Source: Pseudomonas helvetica (lineage in GTDB: Bacteria > Pseudomonadota > Gammaproteobacteria > Pseudomonadales > Pseudomonadaceae). From it: DNA of 64,000 nucleotides. This document shows positions 1-8,606 of this stretch, piece after piece. A program made the position numbers and the translations under genes. The notes beneath the pieces are model-generated. The model saw nothing but the letters and a program-made list of their open reading frames with translations, did no database searches and was not told where the DNA came from. Each line of letters starts with the position of its first letter. Position 1 is the stretch's first letter. The DNA lies in the NCBI RefSeq assembly GCF_039908645.1, contig NZ_CP150917.1, forward strand, positions 3,979,501 to 4,043,500, in the 5' to 3' direction.

Positions 1-219
1 GCTGACCGCCACCAATGCATCCTGCTGAAACTCCAACTCAGGCCCGAGCAGCGTGCATTCCAGCGCCGCCAAACCTGCTGGGTTGCCGACCAATTGATTG
101 GCCGCGCTCAAAGCGTATTGATCAAGCGCGCCGGACGGCGGAATGCCCAAGTGGTAATACCCTTCGCGGCCCAGGTCTTGTACCGAAGTGGCGAGGCCGG
201 GTTTGAGGACCTTGATCAT
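1..219 (-). CDS. pxpC: 5-oxoprolinase subunit C (KipA/PxpC family), N-terminal part
   Basis: The first 73 residues are inside the window and the rest lies beyond base 1. The start MIKVLKPGLATSVQDLGR is the conserved N-terminus of the KipA / allophanate-hydrolase-subunit-2 family, followed by a GIPPSGALD motif. The start ATG at 219 overlaps the pxpB stop in an ATGA arrangement, so the two are translationally coupled. In the known enzyme PxpA, PxpB and PxpC together hydrolyse 5-oxoproline (pyroglutamate) to glutamate using ATP. Family identity is clear; completeness of the gene cannot be judged here. Confidence 0.9.
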   Translation of the reverse strand, partial: MIKVLKPGLATSVQDLGREGYYHLGIPPSGALDQYALSAANQLVGNPAGLAALECTLLGPELEFQQDALVAVS

Positions 220-1088
220 GCCAATACCTCCTGCAACGACTTGGGATAGCCAACGGGATCGGCAAGGAACGCGTCCAGCGAAAACTCCACCGGCCGAATC
301 CGCAGATCAAAGCAACCGGCTTCCACTTCGGCCACCGCGCGGTCATAGGCTTCACGGTCCATCGGTTTGAACTGCACGATGTCGCCTGGACGGAAAAACA
401 CCATGTGTTCTTTCAGGTACGCAAGGTTCTGTTGCGGGTCGTAGATCGGCGCAGGCGTGACGCCAAACATCTGATAGCCGCCGGCGCCGCGCACTGAGTA
501 AATGCAACCAAAGCAACCGCCGTGACCGAGGGTCAATTTCGGTGTGTCGGTGCGCGGACGCAGGTATTTTGGCACCTGCAACTGACGCTCGCGCTCGACC
601 ATCTGGAACATGAATGGCAACCCGGCAACGAAGCCGACCATCGAGACAAACCACGGCGCGCCACTGTGAGCCGCGATGAATGCATCGACGTCGGCCAGAC
701 CGTTGATTCGTGCGGCGTATTCCAGGTCCGTGGCGCTCGGATCTTGATGGCGGTCGCGAAAACGCATCAGGGTTTCGTGAGTCCAGGGGTCGTTGTAGAG
801 CACGGGAATCTCGATGATCCGCGTGTGCAACGTGCGCTCGGCGACGGCCCCGGCTTCGGCGATTTTTACCGCTTCGAGCAAGGTATGAGGGGCGATGCGA
901 TCCGGGTCGAAACGAATCTGGAATGACGCGTTGGCCAGGCAGATATCGAGCACGCCATCCAGCGCCAGCCGTTCCACGGCGCGGGTGACGGCCAGGCCTT
1001 TGAAGAACGCGTCCAGGGACATGCTGTCGCTGACTTCGGCAAACAAATGCTCATCGGCGCCAAAGCTGTAGCGGATGGGAGTACTCAT
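216..1088 (-). CDS. pxpB: 5-oxoprolinase subunit B (KipI/PxpB family)
   Basis: 290 residues. KipI / allophanate-hydrolase-subunit-1 family, shown by the GFVAGLPF motif near the middle and the C-terminal GGYQMFGVTPAPIYDP stretch. It is somewhat longer than the usual PxpB of about 220-240 residues. The ATG at 1088 overlaps the stop of the upstream biotin carboxylase (ATGA), and its own stop overlaps pxpC, so the three are one translational unit. Established role: forms the ATP-dependent 5-oxoprolinase with PxpA and PxpC in the cytoplasm. The linked biotin carboxylase and carrier raise the possibility of a carboxylation step on a related substrate, which is inference. Confidence 0.88.
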   Translation of the reverse strand: MSTPIRYSFGADEHLFAEVSDSMSLDAFFKGLAVTRAVERLALDGVLDICLANASFQIRFDPDRIAPHTLLEAVKIAEAGAVAERTLHTRIIEIPVLYNDPWTHETLMRFRDRHQDPSATDLEYAARINGLADVDAFIAAHSGAPWFVSMVGFVAGLPFMFQMVERERQLQVPKYLRPRTDTPKLTLGHGGCFGCIYSVRGAGGYQMFGVTPAPIYDPQQNLAYLKEHMVFFRPGDIVQFKPMDREAYDRAVAEVEAGCFDLRIRPVEFSLDAFLADPVGYPKSLQEVLA

Positions 1089-2458
1089 GCTTCACCTCCG
1101 CTGCGGCGTTCGGCCAGCCAGGTTTCCAGGGTGCCGGTGTGAAAGTCGGCGCTGTGCAGCCACGGTTGTTCCAGCAATTCACCGTGCAACGCCAAGGTGT
1201 TGGCCATGCCGGTGAGCGTGGTGTGCGCCACCGCCATTCGCGCTAGGGCCAGGGCTTCGGCGCGATCCGCACCGTGAACAATCAGTTTGGCTAGCAGCGA
1301 GTCATAGTACGGCGGCACGCGGTAGCCTTGATACAGATGCGTATCAACGCGAATGCCCTCGCCGTTCGGCCAGATCAGTTCCTCGACCAGGCCTGGACTC
1401 GGGAAGAAATCCCGCGCCGGGTCTTCAGCGTTCAGGCGCATTTGCAGGGCGGCGCCGTTGAGTCGGATGTCGCTTTGCTTGAAGCCCAGCGGCTCGCCGC
1501 CAGCGATGCGCAACATGGCTTGGACTAGGTCGATGCCCGTGATCAGTTCGCTGACTGGGTGCTCTACCTGAATCCGCGTATTCATCTCGATAAAGAAGAA
1601 CTCACCGGTAGCATCGTCATACAGGTATTCCAGGGTGCCGGCGCCCTTGTAGCCCAGGGATTCGGTCAGGCGCACGGCGCTGGCGCACAGCGTTTCCCGT
1701 TGCTGCTGGCTAAGGACTGGCGACGGCGCTTCTTCGAAGATTTTCTGCCGGCGCCGTTGCAGCGAACACTCGCGTTCAAACAAATGCACGGCGTGCTGAC
1801 CGTCGCCCAGCACCTGCACTTCAATATGCCGGGCCCGGCTGATAAACCGCTCCAGGTACACCGCGCCATTGCCAAATGCTGCTTGGGCTTCGCGCTGGGA
1901 ACGGGGGAATTCTTCGCTCAGTTGCTCGGCGTTTTCCGCCAGCCGAATACCGCGCCCGCCGCCCCCGGCCGAAGCTTTGATCAACAACGGGAAGCCAACG
2001 GATTCAGCAGCCTTGAGCGCCGACTCGACGTCGAACAGTTCACCCGGCGAACCCGGCACCACCGGCACGCCAGCGGCTTGTGCGGTACGCCGTGCCTCGG
2101 CTTTATCGCCCATGCGCCGGATCGTCTCCGCGCTCGGGCCGACGAAAATGGCGCCGGCAGCCACCACCGCTTCGGCGAAATCGGCGTTCTCAGACAGAAA
2201 GCCGTAACCGGGATGCACCGCGTTGGCGCCCGTGGCTTTCAAGGCGCCGAGCAAGGCCTCGACGTTCAGGTAACTTTTGTCGGCACGGGCCGGGCCAAGA
2301 ATGTGCACCTCATCGGCCATGCGCGCGGCCTGGGAATCGACGTCCGCCTCGCTGCACGCAGCAACGGTGGGAATGCCCAGTTCTTTGGCGGCGCGGATAA
2401 TCCGCACGGCGATCTCGCCACGGTTGGCGACCAGCAGTTTATGAATGGCTTGGGTCAT
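1085..2458 (-). CDS. Biotin carboxylase (AccC-like) of the 5-oxoprolinase operon
   Basis: 457 residues from the ATG at 2458; an upstream in-frame extension to 2518 lacks family similarity and overlaps the carrier gene. N-terminal biotin-carboxylase domain begins KLLVANRGEIAVRI; the ATP-grasp glycine loop KASAGGGGRGIR is at about residues 161-172, and the catalytic/biotin region EMNTRIQVEHPVSE follows. ATP-dependent carboxylation of biotin on a carrier protein is the family reaction. It sits 10 bp downstream of its own carrier gene and overlaps pxpB, so it is probably a dedicated paralogue and not the housekeeping acetyl-CoA carboxylase subunit, whose partner would be a full-length accB. Confidence 0.9.
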   Translation of the reverse strand: MTQAIHKLLVANRGEIAVRIIRAAKELGIPTVAACSEADVDSQAARMADEVHILGPARADKSYLNVEALLGALKATGANAVHPGYGFLSENADFAEAVVAAGAIFVGPSAETIRRMGDKAEARRTAQAAGVPVVPGSPGELFDVESALKAAESVGFPLLIKASAGGGGRGIRLAENAEQLSEEFPRSQREAQAAFGNGAVYLERFISRARHIEVQVLGDGQHAVHLFERECSLQRRRQKIFEEAPSPVLSQQQRETLCASAVRLTESLGYKGAGTLEYLYDDATGEFFFIEMNTRIQVEHPVSELITGIDLVQAMLRIAGGEPLGFKQSDIRLNGAALQMRLNAEDPARDFFPSPGLVEELIWPNGEGIRVDTHLYQGYRVPPYYDSLLAKLIVHGADRAEALALARMAVAHTTLTGMANTLALHGELLEQPWLHSADFHTGTLETWLAERRSGGEA

Positions 2459-2468
2459 GATCGCACCC

Positions 2469-2714
2469 TCACTCGTCGTCGAGTGTTGCGACGACTTGAC
2501 CCGGCTCCACCGGATCACCGTCTTCTACCAAAAAGGCACTGAGGCGACCGGCCGTCCCGGCGGTCAGTTCGGAGAATTGCTTCATGACCTCGATCAGGCC
2601 AATTACCGTGTCGGCGCTGACCCCCGCGCCGACCTCTACGAAGTTCGCCGATTCCGGGGTGGCTTTGCGGTAGAAGGTCCCCGGCAACGGGGTGATTACA
2701 GTGTGTTCGGCCAT
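2469..2714 (-). CDS. Short biotin carboxyl carrier protein (AccB-like)
   Basis: 81 residues starting at the ATG at 2714, which has AAGAGGAA a few bases upstream. It is essentially a bare biotinyl/lipoyl domain: the biotinylation motif EVMKQF places the modified lysine at residue 45, with typical preceding (PLPGTFYR) and following (GTAGRL...GDPVEPGQ) strands. Housekeeping AccB is about 150 residues with an N-terminal extension, so this is a stand-alone carrier serving the adjacent biotin carboxylase. It lies between pxpA and the carboxylase in the same direction. Confidence 0.88.
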   Translation of the reverse strand: MAEHTVITPLPGTFYRKATPESANFVEVGAGVSADTVIGLIEVMKQFSELTAGTAGRLSAFLVEDGDPVEPGQVVATLDDE

Positions 2715-2805
2715 GTCTGTTCCTCTTGGAATAGTTGTAGAAAGGCAGGCAAAAAGTGAATCGGTGGGCAAACCCTGGCGTCTCTGTGCCAGGTGCTTTC
2801 GTTTC

Positions 2806-3564
2806 TCAGCGCGGTGGTCGGACCTCTATGCCCGCGCCATCAAGTGCATAACGCGTGGCTTCGACCAACGCCAGGGCACCCGGCGTGTCGCTGTGCAAAC
2901 AGATGGAATCGAATTCAATCGCCAGGTCTTCGCCCTCGACGGTGCGCACCACGCCTTGTTGGCAAGCACGCAGCACTCGCTCGGCGACGTGGACCGGGTC
3001 GTAAGCCCGCACGTTGCGGGTAAAGACGATGGAGCCGGTGAGGTCGTACTCTCGGTCGGCGTAGAACTCGCGGATCACCGGTTGGCCAAGTTCCGTGGCA
3101 ACCCGCCAGATCACCGAATCGGGCATGCAATACAGAAGCAACTCCGGTTCCAGACGTTGGAGGTTCTCCACCAGCAAACGGGCGGCCTCTTCGTCTCGGG
3201 CCAGGTGCATGTAGAGCGCGCCGTGGGGTTTGATGTGTTGCAGGGCCACGCCTTGAACCCGGGCGAGTTCACGCAAGGCGCCCAACTGATAGAGCATGTC
3301 GTCGACCAGTTCCTGGGCCGGCGCATTAATGTGCCGACGGCCAAAACCAACCAAGTCGCGAAACCCCGGATGCGCGCCGATGGCCACGCCCAGGCACTTG
3401 GCCTGTTCGACGGTGCGACGCATGGTGCTGGGGTCGCCGGCATGAAAACCGGTGGCGATGTTGGCCGAACTGATAAAGCCCATCAGCTCATTGTCGACGC
3501 CATCGCCGATGGTCCAGGGACCAAAGCCTTCGCCCATGTCCGAGTTGAAATCTACTGCCTGCAT
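2806..3564 (-). CDS. pxpA: 5-oxoprolinase subunit A (LamB/YcsF family)
   Basis: 252 residues from the ATG at 3564 ([17 protein letters not shown]). The [11 protein letters not shown] start, the [13 protein letters not shown] stretch and [10 protein letters not shown] are hallmarks of the LamB/YcsF family, now known as PxpA. A longer in-frame start at 3603 lacks conservation and runs into the promoter region. First gene of the operon pxpA - biotin carrier - biotin carboxylase - pxpB - pxpC, with 91 bp to the next gene. The divergent LysR gene is the likely regulator. Confidence 0.9.
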   Translation of the reverse strand: MQAVDFNSDMGEGFGPWTIGDGVDNELMGFISSANIATGFHAGDPSTMRRTVEQAKCLGVAIGAHPGFRDLVGFGRRHINAPAQELVDDMLYQLGALRELARVQGVALQHIKPHGALYMHLARDEEAARLLVENLQRLEPELLLYCMPDSVIWRVATELGQPVIREFYADREYDLTGSIVFTRNVRAYDPVHVAERVLRACQQGVVRTVEGEDLAIEFDSICLHSDTPGALALVEATRYALDGAGIEVRPPR

Positions 3565-3647
3565 GACGCTTGCTCCCGACGCTTGTGACTTCATGCAGGC
3601 CAAGTTAGATTCCTGTTAACCCCTTGGGAAGATCTATTATCAGATGG

Positions 3648-3671
3648 GGTATCTTCTGTAAAACAGATACC
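3648..3671. promoter_or_regulatory. Inverted repeat in the pxpA/LysR divergent promoter
   Basis: GGTATCT (3648-3654) and AGATACC (3665-3671) are perfect inverted arms separated by 10 bases; a smaller palindrome CTGTaaaACAG sits inside. It lies about 19 bases before the LysR ATG and about 85 bases before pxpA, the usual place for a LysR-family operator. Binding by the adjacent regulator is inferred. Confidence 0.55.
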
Positions 3672-3689
3672 TCGTCACCCGGAGTGCTC

Positions 3690-4607
3690 ATGTCCCTGAC
3701 CCTGCGCCAAGTCCGTTATTTCGTCGCCACCGCCGAGATCGGGCAAATCTCTCAAGCCGCGATTCATTTGAATATTTCCCAGTCGGCGGTGACCACGGCG
3801 ATCAAGGAACTGGAAAGCATCCTCGGCACGCTGTTGTTCCAGCGTTCGGCCCAGGGTATGAGCCTGACCGACGCCGGGCGGCACTTTTTGAATAGGGCCT
3901 ACGTGATTTTGCGCAGCGTCGATGACGCGTTGAACAGCCCGTTGCCGGACATCCGCGCCAGTGGTGTATTGCGTTTAGCGGCGAGTTACACGGTGATCGG
4001 TTACTTCCTGCCGCATCACCTGCAACGGCTTGAACACTGGCATCCGGACGTGGCCATCGAAGTCCACGAACAAGAACGGACGGCCATCGAGCAGGGTCTG
4101 CTGGAAGGTCGATTCGACATGGCAGTGGTGCTCACCGCGAACCTCACCCACCCGGATATCGTCTCGGAGATTCTCTTCAACTCCGAGCGCCGATTATGGC
4201 TGCCCAGCCGCCATCCCCTGTGCGAGCGTTCGGCAGTCAGCCTCGCCGACGTTGCGAAGGAACCTTACATTCTGCTGACCGTCGACGAAGCCGAACAAAG
4301 TGCCATGCGCTACTGGGAACACGCGCGACAGCAGCCAAACGTGCGGGTTCGCACCAGTTCAGTCGAAGCGGTGCGCAGCATGGTCGCCAATGGCAGCGGC
4401 GTGGCAATCCTCTCGGACTTGGTGCACCGCCCCTGGTCACTGGAAGGAAAACGCATCGAAACCCTGACAGTCACCGACAAGGTGACGCCGATGAGTGTCG
4501 GACTGGCGTGGCATCGCGAGCGCGAATTCAGCCCGGCGATGCAGGCGTTTCGTAACTATTTCCACGATGCATTTTTGGCGCCGCAACAGCTGTCTGCGCG
4601 ACGCTGA
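3690..4607 (+). CDS. LysR-family transcriptional regulator of the 5-oxoprolinase operon
   Basis: 305 residues from the ATG at 3690, preceded by CGGAG. The N-terminal winged helix-turn-helix is typical (LRQVRYFVATAEIGQISQAA ... SQSAVTTAIKELE), followed by a type-2 periplasmic-binding-like effector domain. An in-frame upstream start at 3624 would place the operator inside the gene and is rejected. Divergent from pxpA, sharing a 125-bp promoter region with a clear inverted repeat, so it probably controls that operon in response to 5-oxoproline or a related compound (inference). Confidence 0.9.
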   Translation: MSLTLRQVRYFVATAEIGQISQAAIHLNISQSAVTTAIKELESILGTLLFQRSAQGMSLTDAGRHFLNRAYVILRSVDDALNSPLPDIRASGVLRLAASYTVIGYFLPHHLQRLEHWHPDVAIEVHEQERTAIEQGLLEGRFDMAVVLTANLTHPDIVSEILFNSERRLWLPSRHPLCERSAVSLADVAKEPYILLTVDEAEQSAMRYWEHARQQPNVRVRTSSVEAVRSMVANGSGVAILSDLVHRPWSLEGKRIETLTVTDKVTPMSVGLAWHREREFSPAMQAFRNYFHDAFLAPQQLSARR

Positions 4608-4876
4608 AAACAGTGAAAACCATGCCCTCCTCTTGTGGATTTACGATGAGCGCTTTAGGCCATTTCCGGTCTGTTGTGACGGGAAGATTTTGGCCGTTTT
4701 CTGCCGTCACGAATGACCGTTTTGGGTCGACCGGTTGAATCCACAGCCCAAAGCGGTCACTCGAAGGCATGCATTTCATTCTTACGCCTTATTCTGCGTC
4801 GGACGTCACTGGATCTGAGTTGCAGGAATGACTCAAGTATCCGAAGAGCGATTACTTCAAGAGCATGATTTGATCC
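4608..4876. other. Intergenic stretch with a short repeated motif
   Basis: No gene seen. It contains CCGGTTGAATCCACAG at 4731-4746, which recurs exactly at 27893-27908, and nearby GACCGTTTTGGGTCGACC. This is probably a degraded member of an interspersed Pseudomonas repeat. Confidence 0.4.
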
Positions 4877-5830
4877 ATGAGAGATGACCCCTACACACTG
4901 TCCATGCGCTTTCAGACACCCGCCCCTGGCATTGCCCCACGCGAACAGGCGCCGATGCTCGCCCAGGAGCAAGCCTGGGCGCGGGAGCACGCGTCCAGGC
5001 ACCGCTTCAGCTGGATCGAGGTGTTAGTGCCGCCGTTGTGCTTTGGCCCTGTTCTGCCGGGTATCGCGTTTTTACTGGGCCTGTTGCTCTATCGCTCGTT
5101 ATTCGCCCCCGGCCTGGACATTGACCGGATCGTCGGAGCCTCCTTTGGCTGGCTTGCCCTCGCGACGCTGCTATTCATGGCTGCCTGGGGGTTACGCAAC
5201 TTCTTGCGCGATGCCCACGACCCGACCAAACGCTACTGGCAGTCCATGCCGGACCAAGGGTTGGCCGAGCTTGAGCACCATAGCCTGGTATCTGGCACCA
5301 GCCTGTGGTCCTCCGATTATGATCCGGACTGCAACACCCTCATGCAATGGACAAACGGCAAGCTTGAATGCGTGCAAGACAGCGGTGTGTCGCAATGGGT
5401 CCTGGCCAAGACTACTGCGGGCCACTGGCTGGTGCTCAAGGAAGAATATCCGGGCAGCTTCAACTATGGACCGGTTGGGAAAATGCCCACGCCGGACAAG
5501 CAAATGCAACCCTGCCAGAAACTGGCGATCGCCTTTGCCCCCGGCACCAACCTCCCTCTCGGCCGGCGTTTCGGCGGCGCGCCGATGCCATTGGTCGACA
5601 CGCCGTATTGGGTGTCTGCCGATGAACTCAAGCGCCTTGTCGAGGTCGCCCATCACTGGACCTTTTTCCCCCCGGACCGCTACGCCGTGGTCAATAACCA
5701 GGATGCCGAGTGGGTGCAACGGCTGGTGGACAGGGCGCAAGCCAGCGTCGGCCCCCGGCCGGACGAGACAGCCAGCAATCGGCCAGAAGCAGTCAGTCGC
5801 TCAAAACACTCAAAAACCACTGATTGCTAA
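4877..5830 (+). CDS. Hypothetical membrane protein
   Basis: 317 residues, family not recognised. Two hydrophobic segments, at about residues 48-73 (VLVPPLCFGPVLPGIAFLLG and on) and 86-110, are followed by a soluble C-terminal half rich in W and Y. A hairpin-anchored protein with one large domain on one side of the inner membrane fits. No good ribosome site precedes the chosen ATG; ATG at 4907 is an alternative. It stands alone between a LysR gene and a convergent DMT exporter. Coding is supported by the length and by GC-rich third positions like its neighbours. Confidence 0.6.
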   Translation: MRDDPYTLSMRFQTPAPGIAPREQAPMLAQEQAWAREHASRHRFSWIEVLVPPLCFGPVLPGIAFLLGLLLYRSLFAPGLDIDRIVGASFGWLALATLLFMAAWGLRNFLRDAHDPTKRYWQSMPDQGLAELEHHSLVSGTSLWSSDYDPDCNTLMQWTNGKLECVQDSGVSQWVLAKTTAGHWLVLKEEYPGSFNYGPVGKMPTPDKQMQPCQKLAIAFAPGTNLPLGRRFGGAPMPLVDTPYWVSADELKRLVEVAHHWTFFPPDRYAVVNNQDAEWVQRLVDRAQASVGPRPDETASNRPEAVSRSKHSKTTDC

Positions 5831-5853
5831 AGTAATCAGGATCCGAAAATAGC

Positions 5854-6753
5854 TCACTCGGTCGAAGGGACGGATGCTTTGCTGCCCAAGCGGATTAGTT
5901 CATTGGAGAAACACAGGCCGAGGATGATCAGTGCCGCTCCCGCGTACAGGCTTTCGCGCGGTACTTCATTGAGCGCCACAAAAGCCAGCAGCGCGGCGAA
6001 CAGTGGCTCGGTCAGCTCCAGCGCTTGCACTTGGGATGGCTTGAGATACTCGATGGCCTTGGTGGTGCAGAAGAAGCCCAGGATTGTCGGCAGTGTGGCC
6101 AGCGCCAGCAGCGCGGCGATCGCCAGCGGCGACAGCTCGCCCATCGCGAAACCATCGGCCGCAGCCGGCATCAGCAGGTACAGGCTGCCAAAGAACAACA
6201 ATTGTCGTGTGAAGTGCAGCCCCCCCGACACCCCCATACGCTTCATGGCAACCGAAAAGGCCCCATAGCCGGAGCCGGCCATGCAGGCGAGCGCAGCACC
6301 TTGCAGGGTAAAGCCCTGCTGCAGGTCGCCGCCGAAGATCACCGAGATCCCAGCGATAGCCAGTGCGGCGCCAACAGTAGCGTTCGCGGTGATGGCATCC
6401 TTGAGGAAAATGCGCCCCAGAATAATCGAGGAAATTGAGGCACTGGCCATCAGCACCACCACCACACCTGCCGCAGCGTAGTGTCGATAGGCGGACGTTT
6501 CGAAATGGAACAGCACAAAGATGCCAAGGAATGCGCAAATAGCCGCCTGAGTCCATTTAGTCGACGCCGCCGGGCGCTTGAGGAAAAACAGTAAGATCGA
6601 GAGAAGCACGCAACCCAGTACGGTCTTGATGACAGCGACACTGCTAGCGGTGAAACCATGATTCATGAGTACTTTGCTGAGTACACCGATCGTTGCGTTC
6701 AGTGCCGCAGCGGAGAGTGCAAATATGACGCCTTTGCTGAAAGTAGATTGCAT
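5854..6753 (-). CDS. EamA/DMT-family transporter
   Basis: 299 residues from the ATG at 6753, preceded by AGGGATCG. It has about ten hydrophobic segments in two homologous EamA halves; the second half contains the typical LKPSQVQALELTEPLFAALL motif and ends with a short cytoplasmic tail. Family members export small metabolites such as amino acids or drugs across the inner membrane. The substrate cannot be read from sequence. It is convergent with the preceding hypothetical gene and no operon partner is evident. Confidence 0.85.
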   Translation of the reverse strand: MQSTFSKGVIFALSAAALNATIGVLSKVLMNHGFTASSVAVIKTVLGCVLLSILLFFLKRPAASTKWTQAAICAFLGIFVLFHFETSAYRHYAAAGVVVVLMASASISSIILGRIFLKDAITANATVGAALAIAGISVIFGGDLQQGFTLQGAALACMAGSGYGAFSVAMKRMGVSGGLHFTRQLLFFGSLYLLMPAAADGFAMGELSPLAIAALLALATLPTILGFFCTTKAIEYLKPSQVQALELTEPLFAALLAFVALNEVPRESLYAGAALIILGLCFSNELIRLGSKASVPSTE

Positions 6754-6918
6754 TGATGACGATCCCTGTCGCTGAATTGTCGTTCGATAGAATGCCGCCC
6801 TGCATCGACGGCGCAAAGTTGGAGGATACGAGATCCCACCAACCCCAGTATTTATTGTGGCATAGCTGGATCGCCCAGCAGGACGCCATTCGCCTTCATC
6901 TTGCCGCCAAGCGAGCAG

Positions 6919-7998
6919 TCAGAGGGCCTGGCCCTTGGCTATGCAATATGAGTTGACGAACGTTGCAGTGTGCTGCAAAGACTGACGTATATCCGGTTTG
7001 GCTATTCCATGCCTGTTGGCAAATTGCTCGACCGCTGCGGTATCAAAACGAGTGGTCTGGATAAAGTCCAAGGCTTCGGGTTTTGTATTCAGAAACCACG
7101 CGACGGGAGGAATACTCAGTAGCAACTTCAGCAATCGGAGTGAAATGTAATGCTTGGGAGACTTTAATCCCAAAGGTTGTGCCACCTGTACCAGGAGTTC
7201 TCGCAAGTTGGGAGTTTGGTCATCAAGCGCCAGCAGTTCCTGGCCCACCATGGCAGGATCAAAAGCGCAAACCGCCACTATTTCAACCAGGTAATCCACG
7301 GTGACCAGTGGCAGCCAGTGCTCGGCGGTACCGGGCACTGCAGTCAGCTTTCCCTGCACAAGGTTGCGTATCAGCTCCACCAGCGGCTGACCATCAAGGA
7401 TATGCCCCGTGCGGCTGTGGCCACAGACCGTCGCAGGGTGGACAACGGTAATCTCCCCGCCCTTGGCGGACATGACCTCCAGGGTCGCAAAATGCGCCTC
7501 CAGCTTGCTCCCCTCGTAACCACCGACATGTCGGTAGACGGCCGGCCAATTCGTCGACTCCGGATAACGAGGATCAATTCCGATGCGTTGCAGATGTTCA
7601 TGATTTTTCAGCATGTAGCCGCCGATCATCACTAAACGGCTTTTTTGCTCAGCCGCCAACAGCGCCACACGCTTTGCCCCTTCCACATTCACCGCACGAG
7701 AATGCTCCACTGAAAGCCCCCATGCGAAGTGGGCGCCCAGGTGGAATATGACTCTGGCGTGCCTTAGCACTTCTCGGTCAGCAAGACTCAGCCCGAGGTT
7801 GTCCCGTTCCAGATCGCCAGCTACGGCAAATACCCGGGTTGCGCACCCTCCCAAATTATCGACTTGCTCGCGCAGTGCAGCTAGTCGCTCTGGGCGACGC
7901 ATCAACACGCGAATGGTGTGACCTTTTGCACTCAGGTACGCCACCAAATGTTGACCGACGAAGCCGGTACCCCCCGTGACAAAGCACTCCACGCTCAT
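6919..7998 (-). CDS. NAD(P)-dependent epimerase/dehydratase (extended SDR)
   Basis: 359 residues, start at 7998 with AGGGAA just upstream. The Rossmann motif is TGGTGFVG near the N-terminus, and GGYEGSKLEAH gives the catalytic YxxxK. The C-terminal half lacks the UDP-sugar signature I would expect of a sugar epimerase, so a dihydroflavonol-reductase-like or sterol/ketone-reductase-like role is equally possible. It is divergent from a MerR regulator whose probable operator lies in the 74-bp gap, suggesting induction by an effector sensed by that regulator. Confidence 0.8.
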   Translation of the reverse strand: MSVECFVTGGTGFVGQHLVAYLSAKGHTIRVLMRRPERLAALREQVDNLGGCATRVFAVAGDLERDNLGLSLADREVLRHARVIFHLGAHFAWGLSVEHSRAVNVEGAKRVALLAAEQKSRLVMIGGYMLKNHEHLQRIGIDPRYPESTNWPAVYRHVGGYEGSKLEAHFATLEVMSAKGGEITVVHPATVCGHSRTGHILDGQPLVELIRNLVQGKLTAVPGTAEHWLPLVTVDYLVEIVAVCAFDPAMVGQELLALDDQTPNLRELLVQVAQPLGLKSPKHYISLRLLKLLLSIPPVAWFLNTKPEALDFIQTTRFDTAAVEQFANRHGIAKPDIRQSLQHTATFVNSYCIAKGQAL

Positions 7999-8030
7999 TT
8001 CCCTGTTCCTTGTTCAAGGTGAGAAATCAA

Positions 8031-8061
8031 GCGTAAACTATCGACCCAACTCTATAGTCAA
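8031..8061 (-). promoter_or_regulatory. MerR-type promoter/operator for the epimerase gene
   Basis: On the minus strand TTGACT (8061-8056) serves as -35 and TACGCT lies about 20 bases downstream as a weak -10. The dyad ACTAT (8037-8041)/ATAGT (8054-8058) is centred in the over-long spacer. Dyads inside 19-20 bp spacers are the signature of MerR-activated promoters; binding here is inferred. Confidence 0.5.
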
Positions 8062-8072
8062 GCGGTGTTTTC

Positions 8073-8462
8073 ATGAAAATCGGCGAACTCGAGGCCCGCA
8101 GCGGCGCCAGCCGCCATACGCTGCGTTACTACGAGCAAATCGGCCTGATCTCATCGCTGCGGCAAACTAACAACTATCGCGTTTACACAGCGCAAACTCT
8201 GCAGGATCTGGACTTTATCCAGCGCGCGCAAAGCATGGGGTTTTCCCTGGGGGAAATAGGCGAGATTCTGGATGCGCAGCGCAACAAGCTGATCGATTGT
8301 GCTGAAGGCGCTAAGCTAATTGAAAAGAAGATGGCAGAAATCAAACAGAAAATCGCCAACTTCCAAAGTATTTATCGGTATCTGGATCAAGAGCGTGCAA
8401 ACCTCGAAGCCAGTGCTGCCAGGCAACTTGAGCTTCAGCAGCTAAACAACGCTTCCAACTGA
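8073..8462 (+). CDS. MerR-family transcriptional regulator
   Basis: 129 residues. The N-terminal MerR helix-turn-helix is MKIGELEARSGASRHTLRYY followed by EQIGLI, then a NNYRVYTAQTLQDLDFI wing, a helical dimerisation segment and a short C-terminus. One cysteine (DCAEGAK) lies at about residue 82; no metal-binding cysteine cluster is present, so a small-organic-ligand or redox sensor is more likely than a metal sensor. It is divergent from the epimerase gene and very probably activates it through the dyad in the shared promoter. Confidence 0.88.
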   Translation: MKIGELEARSGASRHTLRYYEQIGLISSLRQTNNYRVYTAQTLQDLDFIQRAQSMGFSLGEIGEILDAQRNKLIDCAEGAKLIEKKMAEIKQKIANFQSIYRYLDQERANLEASAARQLELQQLNNASN

Positions 8463-8606
8463 ACGGTCAGCATCCGGGAAACGGAAGCCGCAGCCTGCTT
8501 CCAGTTTCAAGTCCATCGCTTACGCATTTTCTCAAACCTTGTGGCCAGGCCCTAGACAGTAAGCGTCCGCCCAAAAGACCTTGCGTGGTTAAACAGGCGC
8601 CATCTA

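Noticed and set aside
1559..2542. 327-codon open frame on the plus strand
   Set aside because: It is antisense to the biotin carboxylase gene, which has clear family motifs; GC-rich genes give long antisense frames.
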